This document shows positions 39,158 to 48,484 of a stretch of 64,000 nt of DNA, piece after piece; within the stretch, counting starts at the first letter, position 1; each line of letters starts with the position of its first letter. The position numbers and the translations under genes are program-made. The notes beneath the pieces are model-generated. The model was not told the DNA's origin and did no database searches. It saw only the letters and a list, made by a program, of their open reading frames with translations. Origin of the DNA: Streptomyces spiralis (GTDB taxonomy: Bacteria; Actinomycetota; Actinomycetes; Streptomycetales; Streptomycetaceae); contig NZ_BNBC01000017.1 of assembly GCF_014654675.1 (NCBI RefSeq), positions 113,116-177,115 on the forward strand. Direction: 5' to 3'.

Positions 39158-41107
39158 TTAACGCGGGCCAGGGCCTCCAGCGCCGACCGCGCCGGTCGCT
39201 CCGGGCGGAGCCAGCTGGGCTGGGGCCTGCGGCTGCGCCGGGTGTGGGCTGGCAGGGCTGCCGTCCTGCGGGGCCGCCTGGCCGACCTGGGTCGGGTCGA
39301 CGAGCGGCACCTGCTGCACGGGGTCAGCTTTCGGCAGGCCAAGGTATTCGCGCACCACACCGTTGTCGCCGGTCGCGTCGGCGAGGCGGGCGGCTTGGTC
39401 GAAGGCCCGCTTCTGGATCTGCTCGATCTCCCCGGCGATGTCGTCGATCGGATAGCCCGCTTCCTGCAGCATGCGCACGGCCGTCTCCAGGGAGAACACC
39501 CCGGCCTCGTAGCCCTGCACGACGTCGTTGAGGACGGTGGTCCGGTCAGTGGGCGTGTGTGCGCCCCACGCCAGGCGTGCGGGCAGCGACTCGCCGGCGG
39601 GCCACTCCTGCCCGGCCTGGTGCAGGCGCTGCACCATGCGCAACAGCAGCTGGTACTTGTGGTCGCGGGCCAGCCGCATCGAGCCGACGAGGGAGTCGAG
39701 CGGGCCGAGGGCGATCTGCAGCGAGTACCCGTTGGGCAGCTTGGCTGGGTCGAGGCTGCCGAGTCCGGCCGCGGTCAGGCGCGTGTTGGAGGCGAGCCGG
39801 TCCAGCAGGTGGTCGATGCGCGAGCGGAGTTCGGCGAGCTGCGCGGAGGTGTCCAGGGTGTCCATGCGGCCGTTGTCGGCCAGCTGCCACACCGTGCCGG
39901 CTTCCACCCGTACGGGCATGGGCTGGCCGGTGGCGCGGTCGATGGGCAAGCGTGCACCGGCCAACGCGACGATCGGTGTACCGGTGGTGGAGGACGCGGA
40001 GGCGCTGTCGGTGTCGGTGGCCTGCAGCTCGTCCAGCAGCTGCAGCACGGACGCCAGCGTCGACTTGCCCCAGTGCTCGCCGACGTCCGGGATCGAGTTC
40101 GGCACGTGGACCACCGGAATGAAGTCCACCATCAGGTCCAGGCGGTCGAGGACCTGCCCGTCCGAGCGCACCCGGTAAGCGGCCTTGCTGGAGGGCAGGC
40201 TGAACACGTCGTGCGCTGCGCCGAGGTCTTCCAGCAGCCATTCGGCGTCGGTGAGGTAGCAGGTCGTGGCCGAGGGCTTGTCCGGGGCCCACGGGTAGGT
40301 GCGGGTCACGGTGCCGGTGAGCGGGTCGAGGGTGTCGCCCACGGTCAGCACCGGGTCGCCGTCTGCGCCGGCCACCTGCTCACGGATTGCACGCCCGTCG
40401 CTGGTCGTGCCGGGCGCTGTGGCGGGACCGATCGGGGCCAGCTCGTAGGTGATGCGCCGCACGCGGGCCTTCAGGCCACGTACCGGGTCGGCGGGCAGCT
40501 CCCATGCGAAATGCACGCGCGAGGGGTACTCGGCGGAGTCCTGCTCGCCCTCGTCCCACTCGGGGAAGTAGAAGCCGGGGTCGTAGGTGCGCAGCAGCAC
40601 CCGCCGCTTGGACGGCTCCCACGCCAAGGTGTAGACGCCGTCCCCGCAGCGCACCGCGCAGCGTTCGGCCTGCTGCACGCGCAGCGGCAGCAACTCCTTC
40701 TCGGCCCACGAGCGCAGCCTGTCCTGCAGGTCGGCCGCGGCCTGCGCTTCCGGGGTGGGCTCCTCGTCGGCCTGGTCGGGGTGCTCGGCGCCGGGCACCA
40801 CGATGGTCTGCTCCGCCCCGAGCAGGTAGCTGAGGGTGGTGTCGATCAGCTTCGACGGGTCGCCGAGCTCACGCCGCTCCACACCGTGGTGGTCGTCACC
40901 GGTGACAGAGGCGAGCTGCCCGGCCTGGTTGGAGTCGTACGCGGCCAAGAACTTGTAGGCGGCCAGGCGGCGCAGCTCCTCCGCCGGCACCCACGACGTG
41001 TTCAGCTCCGGGAACGGGTGGTGGCCCGGCCGGCTGGGGTGGGCCATTGCCTGCTTGTAGTTGAGCCACGACCAGGCATCGATGAGCAGTTCACGCATGG
41101 GCCTCAC
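39158..41107 (-). CDS. Portal protein, 649 aa
   Basis: Recognisable portal parts include YKQAMAHPSRPGHHPFPELN, AVRCGDGVYTLAWEPSKRRV, IDHLLDRLASNTRLTAAGLG and a helical C-terminal part with LLLRMVQRLHQAGQEWP. It would form the dodecameric ring at one capsid vertex. GTG 41107 has GGAGGGG upstream; ATG 41098 is possible. The C-terminal 60 residues are low-complexity Pro-Gly-Ala. It is separated from the terminase by two accessory genes. Confidence 0.88.
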   Translation of the reverse strand: MRPMRELLIDAWSWLNYKQAMAHPSRPGHHPFPELNTSWVPAEELRRLAAYKFLAAYDSNQAGQLASVTGDDHHGVERRELGDPSKLIDTTLSYLLGAEQTIVVPGAEHPDQADEEPTPEAQAAADLQDRLRSWAEKELLPLRVQQAERCAVRCGDGVYTLAWEPSKRRVLLRTYDPGFYFPEWDEGEQDSAEYPSRVHFAWELPADPVRGLKARVRRITYELAPIGPATAPGTTSDGRAIREQVAGADGDPVLTVGDTLDPLTGTVTRTYPWAPDKPSATTCYLTDAEWLLEDLGAAHDVFSLPSSKAAYRVRSDGQVLDRLDLMVDFIPVVHVPNSIPDVGEHWGKSTLASVLQLLDELQATDTDSASASSTTGTPIVALAGARLPIDRATGQPMPVRVEAGTVWQLADNGRMDTLDTSAQLAELRSRIDHLLDRLASNTRLTAAGLGSLDPAKLPNGYSLQIALGPLDSLVGSMRLARDHKYQLLLRMVQRLHQAGQEWPAGESLPARLAWGAHTPTDRTTVLNDVVQGYEAGVFSLETAVRMLQEAGYPIDDIAGEIEQIQKRAFDQAARLADATGDNGVVREYLGLPKADPVQQVPLVDPTQVGQAAPQDGSPASPHPAQPQAPAQLAPPGATGAVGAGGPGPR

Positions 41108-41167
41108 GGCTGCCCCTCCAGGCATGCAGGGCCCCGCGCCCGCAGCCAGCTTAGAGGCAGCGCGTGA

Positions 41168-42280
41168 TCACGGACCCGAAGTGGCGGCCTTCCGCTTATC
41201 GTCCTCAATGTCGAGGCGCCGCATGAGGAAGCTGGCGATCACCAGCATCTCCTCGGCCTCGTCGCGGGCGTCCTTCTCATCCGGCCCGTGCATCCGAGGG
41301 TTACGCAGTGCGCCCATCGCGCCTTTGAACAGGAACTGCATGCCGTTCTGCTCGCTCTCCAGCGAGCCACCCGTGGACCTGGTCACCGTGATCTTGGGTG
41401 TGGGCTTGCCGAAGGCGATGCCCATAAGTCGCTCGCCGACCTCGTTGACGCCGACCAGCGTCGCGACACGGTGCTCGACTGCCTGAAACGCGCTCCTGAC
41501 CGCGTCGTAGTAGAAGCCGCTACTGAACCGCTCCGCAGCGACATTCTCGATCAGCGGATGCAGCTTGCAGGTGACAGACAGGGTCTCCGGCGGAACTGCG
41601 GCCGGAACCGAGTCGGCTGGCAGCCCTACCTCCACGCCCACAGAGACGCGCTCCCGCGGGACTGCGATGGTGAATGGCCGGTAGTCGGCCTCTACCTGCG
41701 CTGGCCCCACCACACGCTCGCGGATTCGCCAGTACTCGTCCAACGTCCGTACGTTAGCGAAGGGCCGAATGCGCCGGTCGAAGTGCAGCTCCCAGTACAG
41801 CTCATCCGCGCTAGCGCGACCGCCGAGGAAGCACGGCTCATATAGTGCGAGCGTGGCCGCGGCGAACAGAACCGCCTCGTTCCGCTGGGACCCTACGCCG
41901 TGCATCCAGTCGTACATGTCCGCGAGCTCCAACGCTGGGAACCCGCCAGTCGCCTGGCGCTCGCTGGCGGCCGCCGTCCGCACGATCTCGAGGAATGCGC
42001 TGAGAGCGGGGGCGGCACCAGGACGGCCCCTAGCTCCACCGAGGGTCAGCGCCAGGGTGTGCTCGCCTCCTGGTATCCGCGAGATATCTGCGTCACCACC
42101 AAGTCCCCGCAGCAGCGCAGGGCACAGGTGCCGTACGGCCTCCTCGAACTCCACGCCCTCCGCGTACAGCTTCTGATCGACGTCCTCGATGGTGGGCCAG
42201 TGACGGTCCTTGAGGAAGTACGACCAGATCGTGTCAAGGAGAGCCTTGCCTTCGGCCCCCGTAGGGCGCGGCGTTCCCAC
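41168..42280 (-). CDS. Ymh-type (TIGR02391) HEPN-like protein, 370 aa (moron)
   Basis: The C-terminal 130 residues match the Ymh pattern: HPLIENVAAERFSSGFYYDA, VRSAFQAVEHRVATLVG, then QFLFKGAMGALRNPRMHGPD and EAEEMLVIASFLMRRLD. RNPRMH is the RxxxxH motif of HEPN ribonucleases. The N-terminal 200 residues are unassigned. Ymh proteins turn up in defence islands and mobile elements. Its place between portal and terminase suggests a moron. Nuclease activity is inferred from the motif alone. Confidence 0.65.
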   Translation of the reverse strand: MGTPRPTGAEGKALLDTIWSYFLKDRHWPTIEDVDQKLYAEGVEFEEAVRHLCPALLRGLGGDADISRIPGGEHTLALTLGGARGRPGAAPALSAFLEIVRTAAASERQATGGFPALELADMYDWMHGVGSQRNEAVLFAAATLALYEPCFLGGRASADELYWELHFDRRIRPFANVRTLDEYWRIRERVVGPAQVEADYRPFTIAVPRERVSVGVEVGLPADSVPAAVPPETLSVTCKLHPLIENVAAERFSSGFYYDAVRSAFQAVEHRVATLVGVNEVGERLMGIAFGKPTPKITVTRSTGGSLESEQNGMQFLFKGAMGALRNPRMHGPDEKDARDEAEEMLVIASFLMRRLDIEDDKRKAATSGP

Positions 42281-42342
42281 GTGCTGTCCCCCCAGCCTCC
42301 GAGCCTGAACGATGCCCGCAGATTACAACTGAGCCAGCTCGT

Positions 42343-42633
42343 CTACGGGGTGGCGGGGTCAACGCAGGCGTGCATCCACGTGCCGTACAGCAGGCCCTTC
42401 TGCTCCGAGGGAAGCAGGTTGTTCCACGCGTCCAAGCACGAGTCGTCGTCGGGGGACTTGCCGATGAACCGCAGGTTCTCCCGGGCGTAGCGCCCCGACT
42501 CCACCGAGGCGGTCTCGCGGGCCTGCGCGGAGGCTTTGACCTGGTCCGAGGCGGGCGACGCGGGCGCTGAGCCGCAGCCGGACAACAGCAGGATCACGCC
42601 GGCGGCCACGGCCGCTTTCCCCCTGATCGACAT
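42343..42633 (-). CDS. Prophage lipoprotein, 96 aa
   Basis: A short basic start, a hydrophobic core and a lipobox LLSGC at 16-20 form a type II signal peptide, so Cys20 should be lipidated and the protein anchored outside the cell membrane. Two later Cys (SCLDAW, HACVDP) could form a disulfide. Prophage lipoproteins of this size often block superinfection. It lies between the terminase and the Ymh-like gene. Confidence 0.75.
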   Translation of the reverse strand: MSIRGKAAVAAGVILLLSGCGSAPASPASDQVKASAQARETASVESGRYARENLRFIGKSPDDDSCLDAWNNLLPSEQKGLLYGTWMHACVDPATP

Positions 42634-42711
42634 GGCCCGGAAGGCTATCAGCCGGGCGCGGTTTCGGCGCCCGGCTGGGCCGTTGGCCTTTATGGGGCCG
42701 TTTCCGGGGGG

Positions 42712-44265
42712 TTATCGGCGTCCGCCGAGACGGTCGTCGTGGATGTGTCCGGCGACGGCGGCGAGCTGGTCGGGGTCGGCGAGTTCGGTCAGGCCGTGCA
42801 CGCAGGCGTCCATGCGGTCGGGGCTGTCCATGCCGACGACCCAGGTGACCATCTGGTCCTCCAGGGCGACGTGCGCGCCGACGTGGTGGACCAGGCCCTG
42901 CTCGTACAGCTGGGCGATGGGTTCGGCCCGCAGGCGCTTGCCGACCTTGGCGGTGACTTCGAGGACGCGGGGCATGAGGGCGTTGTTGGTGGAGCCCTCA
43001 CGGCGCAGCTGCTCCCACGCCTGGGAGAGGACCTGCCGGGCCATGTCTCCGCCGTAGTTCGACTCGACCACGATCGCGTCGGCCTTGAGGGCGAGGGCGA
43101 GGAAGCAGGCGGTGCGGCCCCAGTCGTTCGCGCCCATGCTGCCGGAGCGATCCTCGAGGACGTACAGGTGGCCGTCGTAGCCGCGGGCCAGGCCGATGAT
43201 GCCGGTCTCGTCGCCGATCGCGGACTCTCCGCCGGCGGGGTCGACGGCGACGATGACGCGGGCCATGTCGAGGCCGCCGAACTCGACGGTGGTGAGCCGG
43301 TGGTCGGTGATCCATGCCCGCTGCCACACGCCGCCCTCCGGCGGCCGCGGTTTCTGCTGGTAGAGGGCTGCCCACACGCGTTCGCCGACGCGGCGGCGGG
43401 TCGTGGCGTGGTGTTCGGCGTCGAAGCGTTCGGGCCACAGCGGTTCGCCGAGCTTGCGGCCGAGCGGGTCGGTGTCGCTGTCGGCGAGCGCGGGCAGGTC
43501 GATGATCTTCCACTCGTTGGCCTGCGCGTCGGCGAGGATGCGGCCGGCGAGGTCGTCTTCGTTCCAGCGGGTCTGGATGACGCAGATCGCCCCGTCCGGT
43601 TCCAGGCGGGTCTGCAGGACGGACTGCCACCACTCCCACGTCTTGCGGCGCATGCTCGGGGAGTCGGCGGAGGCCATGTCCTGCACGGGGTCGTCGACGA
43701 GGGCGATGGTGGCGCCCTTGCCGGTGAGGCTGCCGCCGATACCGGCCGCGACGAGGCCGCCTTGGTGGCCTGCGATGTCGAAGCGCATCGCCGCCCGGGA
43801 GGACGGGTTGAGGTGGATGCCGAGCTCGTCGCCCCACGTCTCGATGGCGTCGCGGATCCACCGGGAGTGCTCCTCGGCGAGGTCTCCGGAGTAGGAGGCG
43901 ATCATGACGCGGCGGTCGGGGTGCTGGCGCAGGTACCACAGGGGTGCCCAGCGGGAGGCGCGGCGGGATTTGCCGTGCCGGGGCGGCATGGTGATCATCA
44001 CCCGGTCGGCGCGGCCCTCGGCCATGTCGATCCACGCCTGGTCGATGAGGTGGAGGTGGCGGGCCTGCATCTCGCGGCGCTCGGTGAGGACTGCGGCGAG
44101 CGCACCGGGCGAGGCGTCCATGGCGAGGGTGCGTTCGATGCGGGCTAGCTGGATGCGCAGCTCTTGGGAGGCCTTCGCGGCGATGGCGCGGCGCTGCGCC
44201 GGTGGCTTGCTGCGGTAGGCGGACAGCAGGGCTGCTTCGCGGTCGGGGCTAGTTGTCCGAGCCAT
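42712..44265 (-). CDS. terL: Terminase large subunit, 517 aa
   Basis: Walker A is MPPRHGKS at about 93-100; the Walker B region is ATIALVDDPVQD. The C-terminal nuclease domain has IVAVDPAGGESAIGDETG and AIVVESNYGGDMAR with Asp residues that would bind metal. It translocates and cuts phage DNA together with the portal and the small subunit. It overlaps the stop of the small-subunit gene by 17 bases. Confidence 0.92.
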   Translation of the reverse strand: MARTTSPDREAALLSAYRSKPPAQRRAIAAKASQELRIQLARIERTLAMDASPGALAAVLTERREMQARHLHLIDQAWIDMAEGRADRVMITMPPRHGKSRRASRWAPLWYLRQHPDRRVMIASYSGDLAEEHSRWIRDAIETWGDELGIHLNPSSRAAMRFDIAGHQGGLVAAGIGGSLTGKGATIALVDDPVQDMASADSPSMRRKTWEWWQSVLQTRLEPDGAICVIQTRWNEDDLAGRILADAQANEWKIIDLPALADSDTDPLGRKLGEPLWPERFDAEHHATTRRRVGERVWAALYQQKPRPPEGGVWQRAWITDHRLTTVEFGGLDMARVIVAVDPAGGESAIGDETGIIGLARGYDGHLYVLEDRSGSMGANDWGRTACFLALALKADAIVVESNYGGDMARQVLSQAWEQLRREGSTNNALMPRVLEVTAKVGKRLRAEPIAQLYEQGLVHHVGAHVALEDQMVTWVVGMDSPDRMDACVHGLTELADPDQLAAVAGHIHDDRLGGRR

Positions 44266-44797
44266 GCGCGGCCTCCTCGGATATGCCGATCAGGGCTTCG
44301 AGTTCGTCGAGGGCAACCGCGGTCAGCTCGCTGCCCTCGGTGGGCGGAGTGACGATCTCCGTCTTGGACGGCTTGTCGAGGCCGTTCATGCGGGCGCGGC
44401 GCTCCATGATCCGCAGGGCGCGGTCGATGGCGGGAAGATCGCCGTCCCTGACGGCCTGCCGGTAGGCGACGAAGAACAGCCGGTCCAAGCGCAGGTTCTC
44501 CACAGCCCGCAGCTCGTCGGCTTTCTCCTCCTGCTCGGTGGTGCGCTCTTTGAGGGCCTGGCGGACGTCCTTGCAGGCGGCGTGAATGAGCTGGTCGTCG
44601 GTGGGTGGTTCGAGGCCCTTGTTATACCGGTCGATGCCGTAGCCCTGCGGGTAGGCGACCCGGTCGGAGTTGACGGCTGGGTCGGCGGCGAGTTTGCGGC
44701 CTACGGTGAGCCAGTCCACGCCGGCCAAGCGCAGGTCGATGGCGTCCGCTCGCCGCTGTGCGATGGCGGCGCGCGCGGCCTTGTCGGGGCGTCCCAC
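44249..44797 (-). CDS. Terminase small subunit-like protein, 182 aa
   Basis: The N-terminal part (GRPDKAARAAIAQRRADAID, LRLAGVDWLTVGRKLAA) looks like a helix-turn-helix that would recognise the packaging site; the middle is a helical oligomerisation region. Its place directly before and overlapping terL supports the assignment. GTG 44797 has GGAAGGA upstream; the longer reading to 44851 is less likely. This is the outermost recognisable phage gene on the right. Confidence 0.7.
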   Translation of the reverse strand: MGRPDKAARAAIAQRRADAIDLRLAGVDWLTVGRKLAADPAVNSDRVAYPQGYGIDRYNKGLEPPTDDQLIHAACKDVRQALKERTTEQEEKADELRAVENLRLDRLFFVAYRQAVRDGDLPAIDRALRIMERRARMNGLDKPSKTEIVTPPTEGSELTAVALDELEALIGISEEAAHGSDN

Positions 44798-44967
44798 CGG
44801 CAGGATTCCTTCCGCTGCTGCGCGCCCCCACGCTGAGAAACATGATGGCACTGCATGATCCGGTGACCGGTTCGGCGAGCGGTGGCTACCGGAATCGCAT
44901 GCGGTAGCGGCGAGGGGCGGGCCAGCCGTCCCGGTTGGCGGTGGTGGGCTGAGCAGCAGCTGCGGGC

Positions 44968-47410
44968 TTTACGATCCTTGGCCGCCCCGGAGGGCGGCCG
45001 CCACTTCGATTTCGTCGCTCCAGTGGCTGGCGAAAACGTCGTTGCGATCCTCGGCCGCCCCGAAGGGCGACCGCCCCAGACGCATTCTCCGGTTCGCTGC
45101 GCGCGGCCATGGGGTTGCGATCCTCGGCCGCCCCGGAGGGCGACCGCCACCCACTTGCCGCCGTCGTTATGGTCCAGCGTCACCTTGTTCCGATCCTCGG
45201 CCGCCCCGGGCGACCGCCACTTCGCCATGTCGTCGGCGTTCAGGCCAAGCGCCTTGTTGCGATCCTCGGCTGCCCCGGAGAACGACCGCCACCCGTGCCG
45301 ATGCTGATGACGTAGTCGGCGATACCGCCGTTGCGATCCTCGGCCGCCCCGGAGGACAGCAGCCACAGCGACCCGGCCCAGCCAGGGATCGTCTTTGTGA
45401 AGTTGCGATCCTCAGTCACCCCGGAAGGGCGACCGCCAGTAGCTCGACCTCAATGGTCGCCGAGTCGGACGTTTGGTTGCGATTCTCAGTCGCCCCGGAG
45501 GGCGGCCGCCACGCCAGGCGACTCGACGCTGACTCCGTCGGGCAGCCAGTAGTTGCGATCCTCGGCCGCCCCGGAGGACGACCGCCACCGCCGTCCACCA
45601 GGTCCTCCGGGCCGGGGCCCGTGTCGTTGCGATCCTCGGCCGCCCGGGAGGGCGACCGCCACTCGGGGTCGTCGTCCGCCTTCGTGATCAGCTCGGTGTT
45701 GCGATTCTCGGCCGCCCCGGAGCACGACCGCCACGAGGAGGAGATCGACCGCTCCCCTATGCGCACGACGTTGCGATTCTCGGCCGCCCCGGAGGGCGAC
45801 CGCCACGCGCAGCACGATGCGGTCGTTGTCGGAGAGGTCGTCGTTGCGACCCTCGGTCGCCCCTGAGGGCGACCGCCGCCCTTGTAGCTGTTGTGGTTCG
45901 CCGCCATGATCGTGGTGTTGCGATCCTCGGCCGCCCCGGAGGGCGACCGCCACGGCACCGGCGCTGGTGTCCAGCAGGCGGCGTGGGTCGTTGCGATCCT
46001 CGGCCGCCCTGGAGAGCGACCGCCACATTCCCCGCGTGTGGGTGATCGAGTCCCGCGTGTAGTTGCGATCCTCGGCCGCCCCGAAGGTCGACCGCCACTC
46101 GTTGGAGACGGCGGCCCCGGTGTGGTGCCAGATGTTGCGATCCTCGGCCGCCCCGGAGGGCGACCGCCACCCGCGCACCACCCGCCGGTACGACCGCGCA
46201 CGCAAGTTGCGATCCTCGGCCGCCCAGGAGGGCGACCGCCACGTGGTCGCGCTCGGGGTGCCTCCGTCGGAGCCGATGACGTTGCGATCCTCGGCCGCCC
46301 CGGAGGGCGACCGCCACTCGACACCCGCCTCCGACACGGTCACGTCCCATAGGTTGCGATCCTCGGTCGTCCCGGAGGGCGACCGCCACGCGCGGCTGGG
46401 TGGCTTTCTTGTGGGCGTACATGGTGTTGCGATCCTTGGCCGCCCCGGAAGGCGACCGCCACAAGGTCTTCTCCGGGTTGTACGCCGCCATCTCAGCGTT
46501 GCGATCCTCGGCCACCGCGGAGGGCGACCGCCACTCAGAAGCAGGTCGCTCGGTACGTCGAGTGGTCCAACGAGTTGCGATCCTCGGCCACCCCGGAGCG
46601 ACCGCCACGTGGACGCGGGGATTGACGCGCCCTGCAGCGCGGTGTTGCGATCCTCGGCCGCCCCGGAGGGCGACCGCCACTGCCGGGCCAGCCGCTCCCG
46701 GGCCTCGTAGTCGCCGAGGTTGCGATCCTCGGCCGCGCCGGAGGGCGACCGCCACACCCGACCATGAAGGCGTTCAACGCCGCTCAGGAGTCGCGATCCT
46801 AGGACGCCCCGGAGGGCGACCGCAGTCCTCGGCGCGGGGCACCAGGTGCAGGTGCAGGTGGTTGCGATCCTCGGCCGCCCCGGAGGGCAACCGCCACTGC
46901 CTCAGCGGGTCTACGTCTGCGACAAGGGCTGGAGGTTGCGATCCTCGGCCGCCCCGGAGGGCGACCGCCACACGCTGCCGTTCTTCAGGTGCGTGACTTC
47001 GTAGCCGTTGCGATCCTTGGCCGCCCCGGAGGGCAACCGCCACTCTGACGCCGATCTGGTTGATGACCGGGTTCCCGGCGTTGCGATCCTCGGCCGCCCC
47101 GGAGGGCGACCGCCACCACCAGGCCGCCGCGCCGCGGGGCCCGTGCGCGTCGTTGCGATCCTCGGCCGCGCCGGAGGGCGACCGCCACGCGGTATCCGTC
47201 GGGTCGCCGTACACACCGTCACCGGAGTTGCGATCCTCGGCCGCCCCGGAGGGCGACCGCCACGTCCGCGCTGGTGTAGATACCGACGCGCTGCCCGGGG
47301 TTGCGATCCTCGGCCGCCCCGGAGGGCGACCGCCACATGACAGCCCTGCGGCCTCGAGCGGGGTGACGCCACAGTTGTGATCCTCGGCCGTCCCGGAAGG
47401 CGACTGCCAC
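44968..47410 (-). CRISPR. Type I-C CRISPR array 1: 34 repeats, 33 spacers
   Basis: A 37-base repeat recurs every 70-76 bases. In the probable crRNA orientation (minus strand) it starts GTGGCGGTCGCCC and ends GGCCGAGGATCGCAAC; the middle forms an 8-bp stem (one U-G pair) around CTCCGG. Spacers are 34-39 bases. Repeats at the left, trailer-side end are the most degenerate (first copies at 44968, 45186, 45256, 45330, 45402). One repeat near 46791 and the rightmost at 47374 also vary. The right end abuts a cas4 stub with no leader, so transcription may come from the cas operon. No spacer matched the prophage by eye. Confidence 0.97.
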
Positions 47411-47499
47411 TCGCCTGGGCAGTAGGCGTAGTGCTCCAGGGCGGAGAGGGAGATCTGAGGTAGGTCTCCCTCTCCGCCTTGTGGAAGTGTGATGGTCAT
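47411..47499 (-). pseudogene. cas4: cas4 remnant, first 29 codons
   Basis: The frame opens with ATG overlapping the cas7 stop (ATGA at 47496-47499) and reads ISLSALEHYAYCPG at residues 16-29, the start of type I-C Cas4 up to its first cluster Cys (Cys27). It then runs straight into the first repeat of array 1. The rest of cas4, all of cas1 and cas2 and the usual leader are missing, so the deletion joined cas4 to an array repeat. The protein cannot function. Confidence 0.8.
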
Positions 47500-48365
47500 C
47501 CGATCAAGGTGGTCAGGGTGACGCCCTTGGGCAGGTCGGCGTCATGGACGTCCACCTGGTAGTCGCTGAACGAGCGGGCGGTGGCGTCGCCCGGTCCCTT
47601 GACGGTGACGCGGTCGAGCAGCTGGCGGGCCGGGGCGTTGCCGAACTTGTCATCGTGGACGAAGACGTACAGTCCGCGGAGGTTGAGCTCGCCGCGAGCA
47701 GCGGCACGGTCGTGGTCGAACATGAGGGTGAAGGCCCGCCAGAAGATGGCGAGGTCGTCACTGGTGACCCCGGTGCTGGCGGCGAGTGGGGCGCTGAAGT
47801 GGCCCTCGCCGCGGTAGAGGCCGTAGGGGACGATGTGCTTGGATCCCATCTCTGTGTCCTTCTTGGCGAGGTCCTCCGGCTTGGTGGGGGTGACGCGGGT
47901 GATGCCGAACTCGAGCGGGGTGATCGGGTCCACGGAGCGGGAGAAGGTGAGCTGGACCGGTCCACGGACCCGCCCGGCCTGGCGGTTCTTCTGCCCGGTG
48001 GTCATGACGGCGCCGAACATGCGGACGTCGAAGAAGGCCCGGCACATCCACTGCTGCGCGTCGAGCTGGCTGGCGTCCGGGCCGAGGGCGTCGGCCGCGT
48101 AGGCGCGCTCGTGCTGGCTGTTGAGCGCGACGCCGGATTCGACGTAGATGTCGTAACCGGGCTTCTTCTCCTCCTGGTTGAGGAGAGCGACCGTGTTGCG
48201 GATCTTCCGCTTGAGGGCGACGTCGGTGATCAAGCCCTGCCCGGACACGGGGTCGGTGCGGGGCATGCCGCCGGCGTCGGGGTCGCCGTTGGGGTTGCTG
48301 TCACGGGCCTCGAGGAGGAAGACGAAGTCCATCTTGCGGTTAGGGTCGAGGTGCGGGCTGGTCAT
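47496..48365 (-). CDS. cas7: Cas7 (Csd2), type I-C Cascade backbone, 289 aa
   Basis: KMDFVFLLEARDSNPNGDPDAG near the start, then GLITDVALKRKIRNTVALL and a DPITPLEFGITRVTPTK loop, is the canonical Csd2 signature. It polymerises along the crRNA spacer in Cascade. ATG 48365 has GGAG nine bases upstream. It lies 119 bases after cas8c. Confidence 0.93.
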   Translation of the reverse strand: MTSPHLDPNRKMDFVFLLEARDSNPNGDPDAGGMPRTDPVSGQGLITDVALKRKIRNTVALLNQEEKKPGYDIYVESGVALNSQHERAYAADALGPDASQLDAQQWMCRAFFDVRMFGAVMTTGQKNRQAGRVRGPVQLTFSRSVDPITPLEFGITRVTPTKPEDLAKKDTEMGSKHIVPYGLYRGEGHFSAPLAASTGVTSDDLAIFWRAFTLMFDHDRAAARGELNLRGLYVFVHDDKFGNAPARQLLDRVTVKGPGDATARSFSDYQVDVHDADLPKGVTLTTLIG

Positions 48366-48484
48366 GGGCCTGTGTCTCCAGAGTGGTACGAATGGGAATC
48401 TTCCGGCTGCGGCCTCCGTGCTGCGGGGCCGGCCAGGGAACGGCATTGAAAGAGCGCGGAGTGCTGGGCTCCGCCGCCGGCCGG

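Noticed and set aside
1..44851. Integrase, excisionase or attachment sites and tRNA genes
   Set aside because: No tyrosine or serine recombinase motif and no tRNA was found in the window; they may lie to the left of position 1.
45416..47499. Long frames through array 1 that repeat PPGRPRIAT and WRSPSGAAEDRN
   Set aside because: These are translations of the CRISPR repeats and spacers; the 70-76 base periodicity is repeat DNA, not a repetitive protein.
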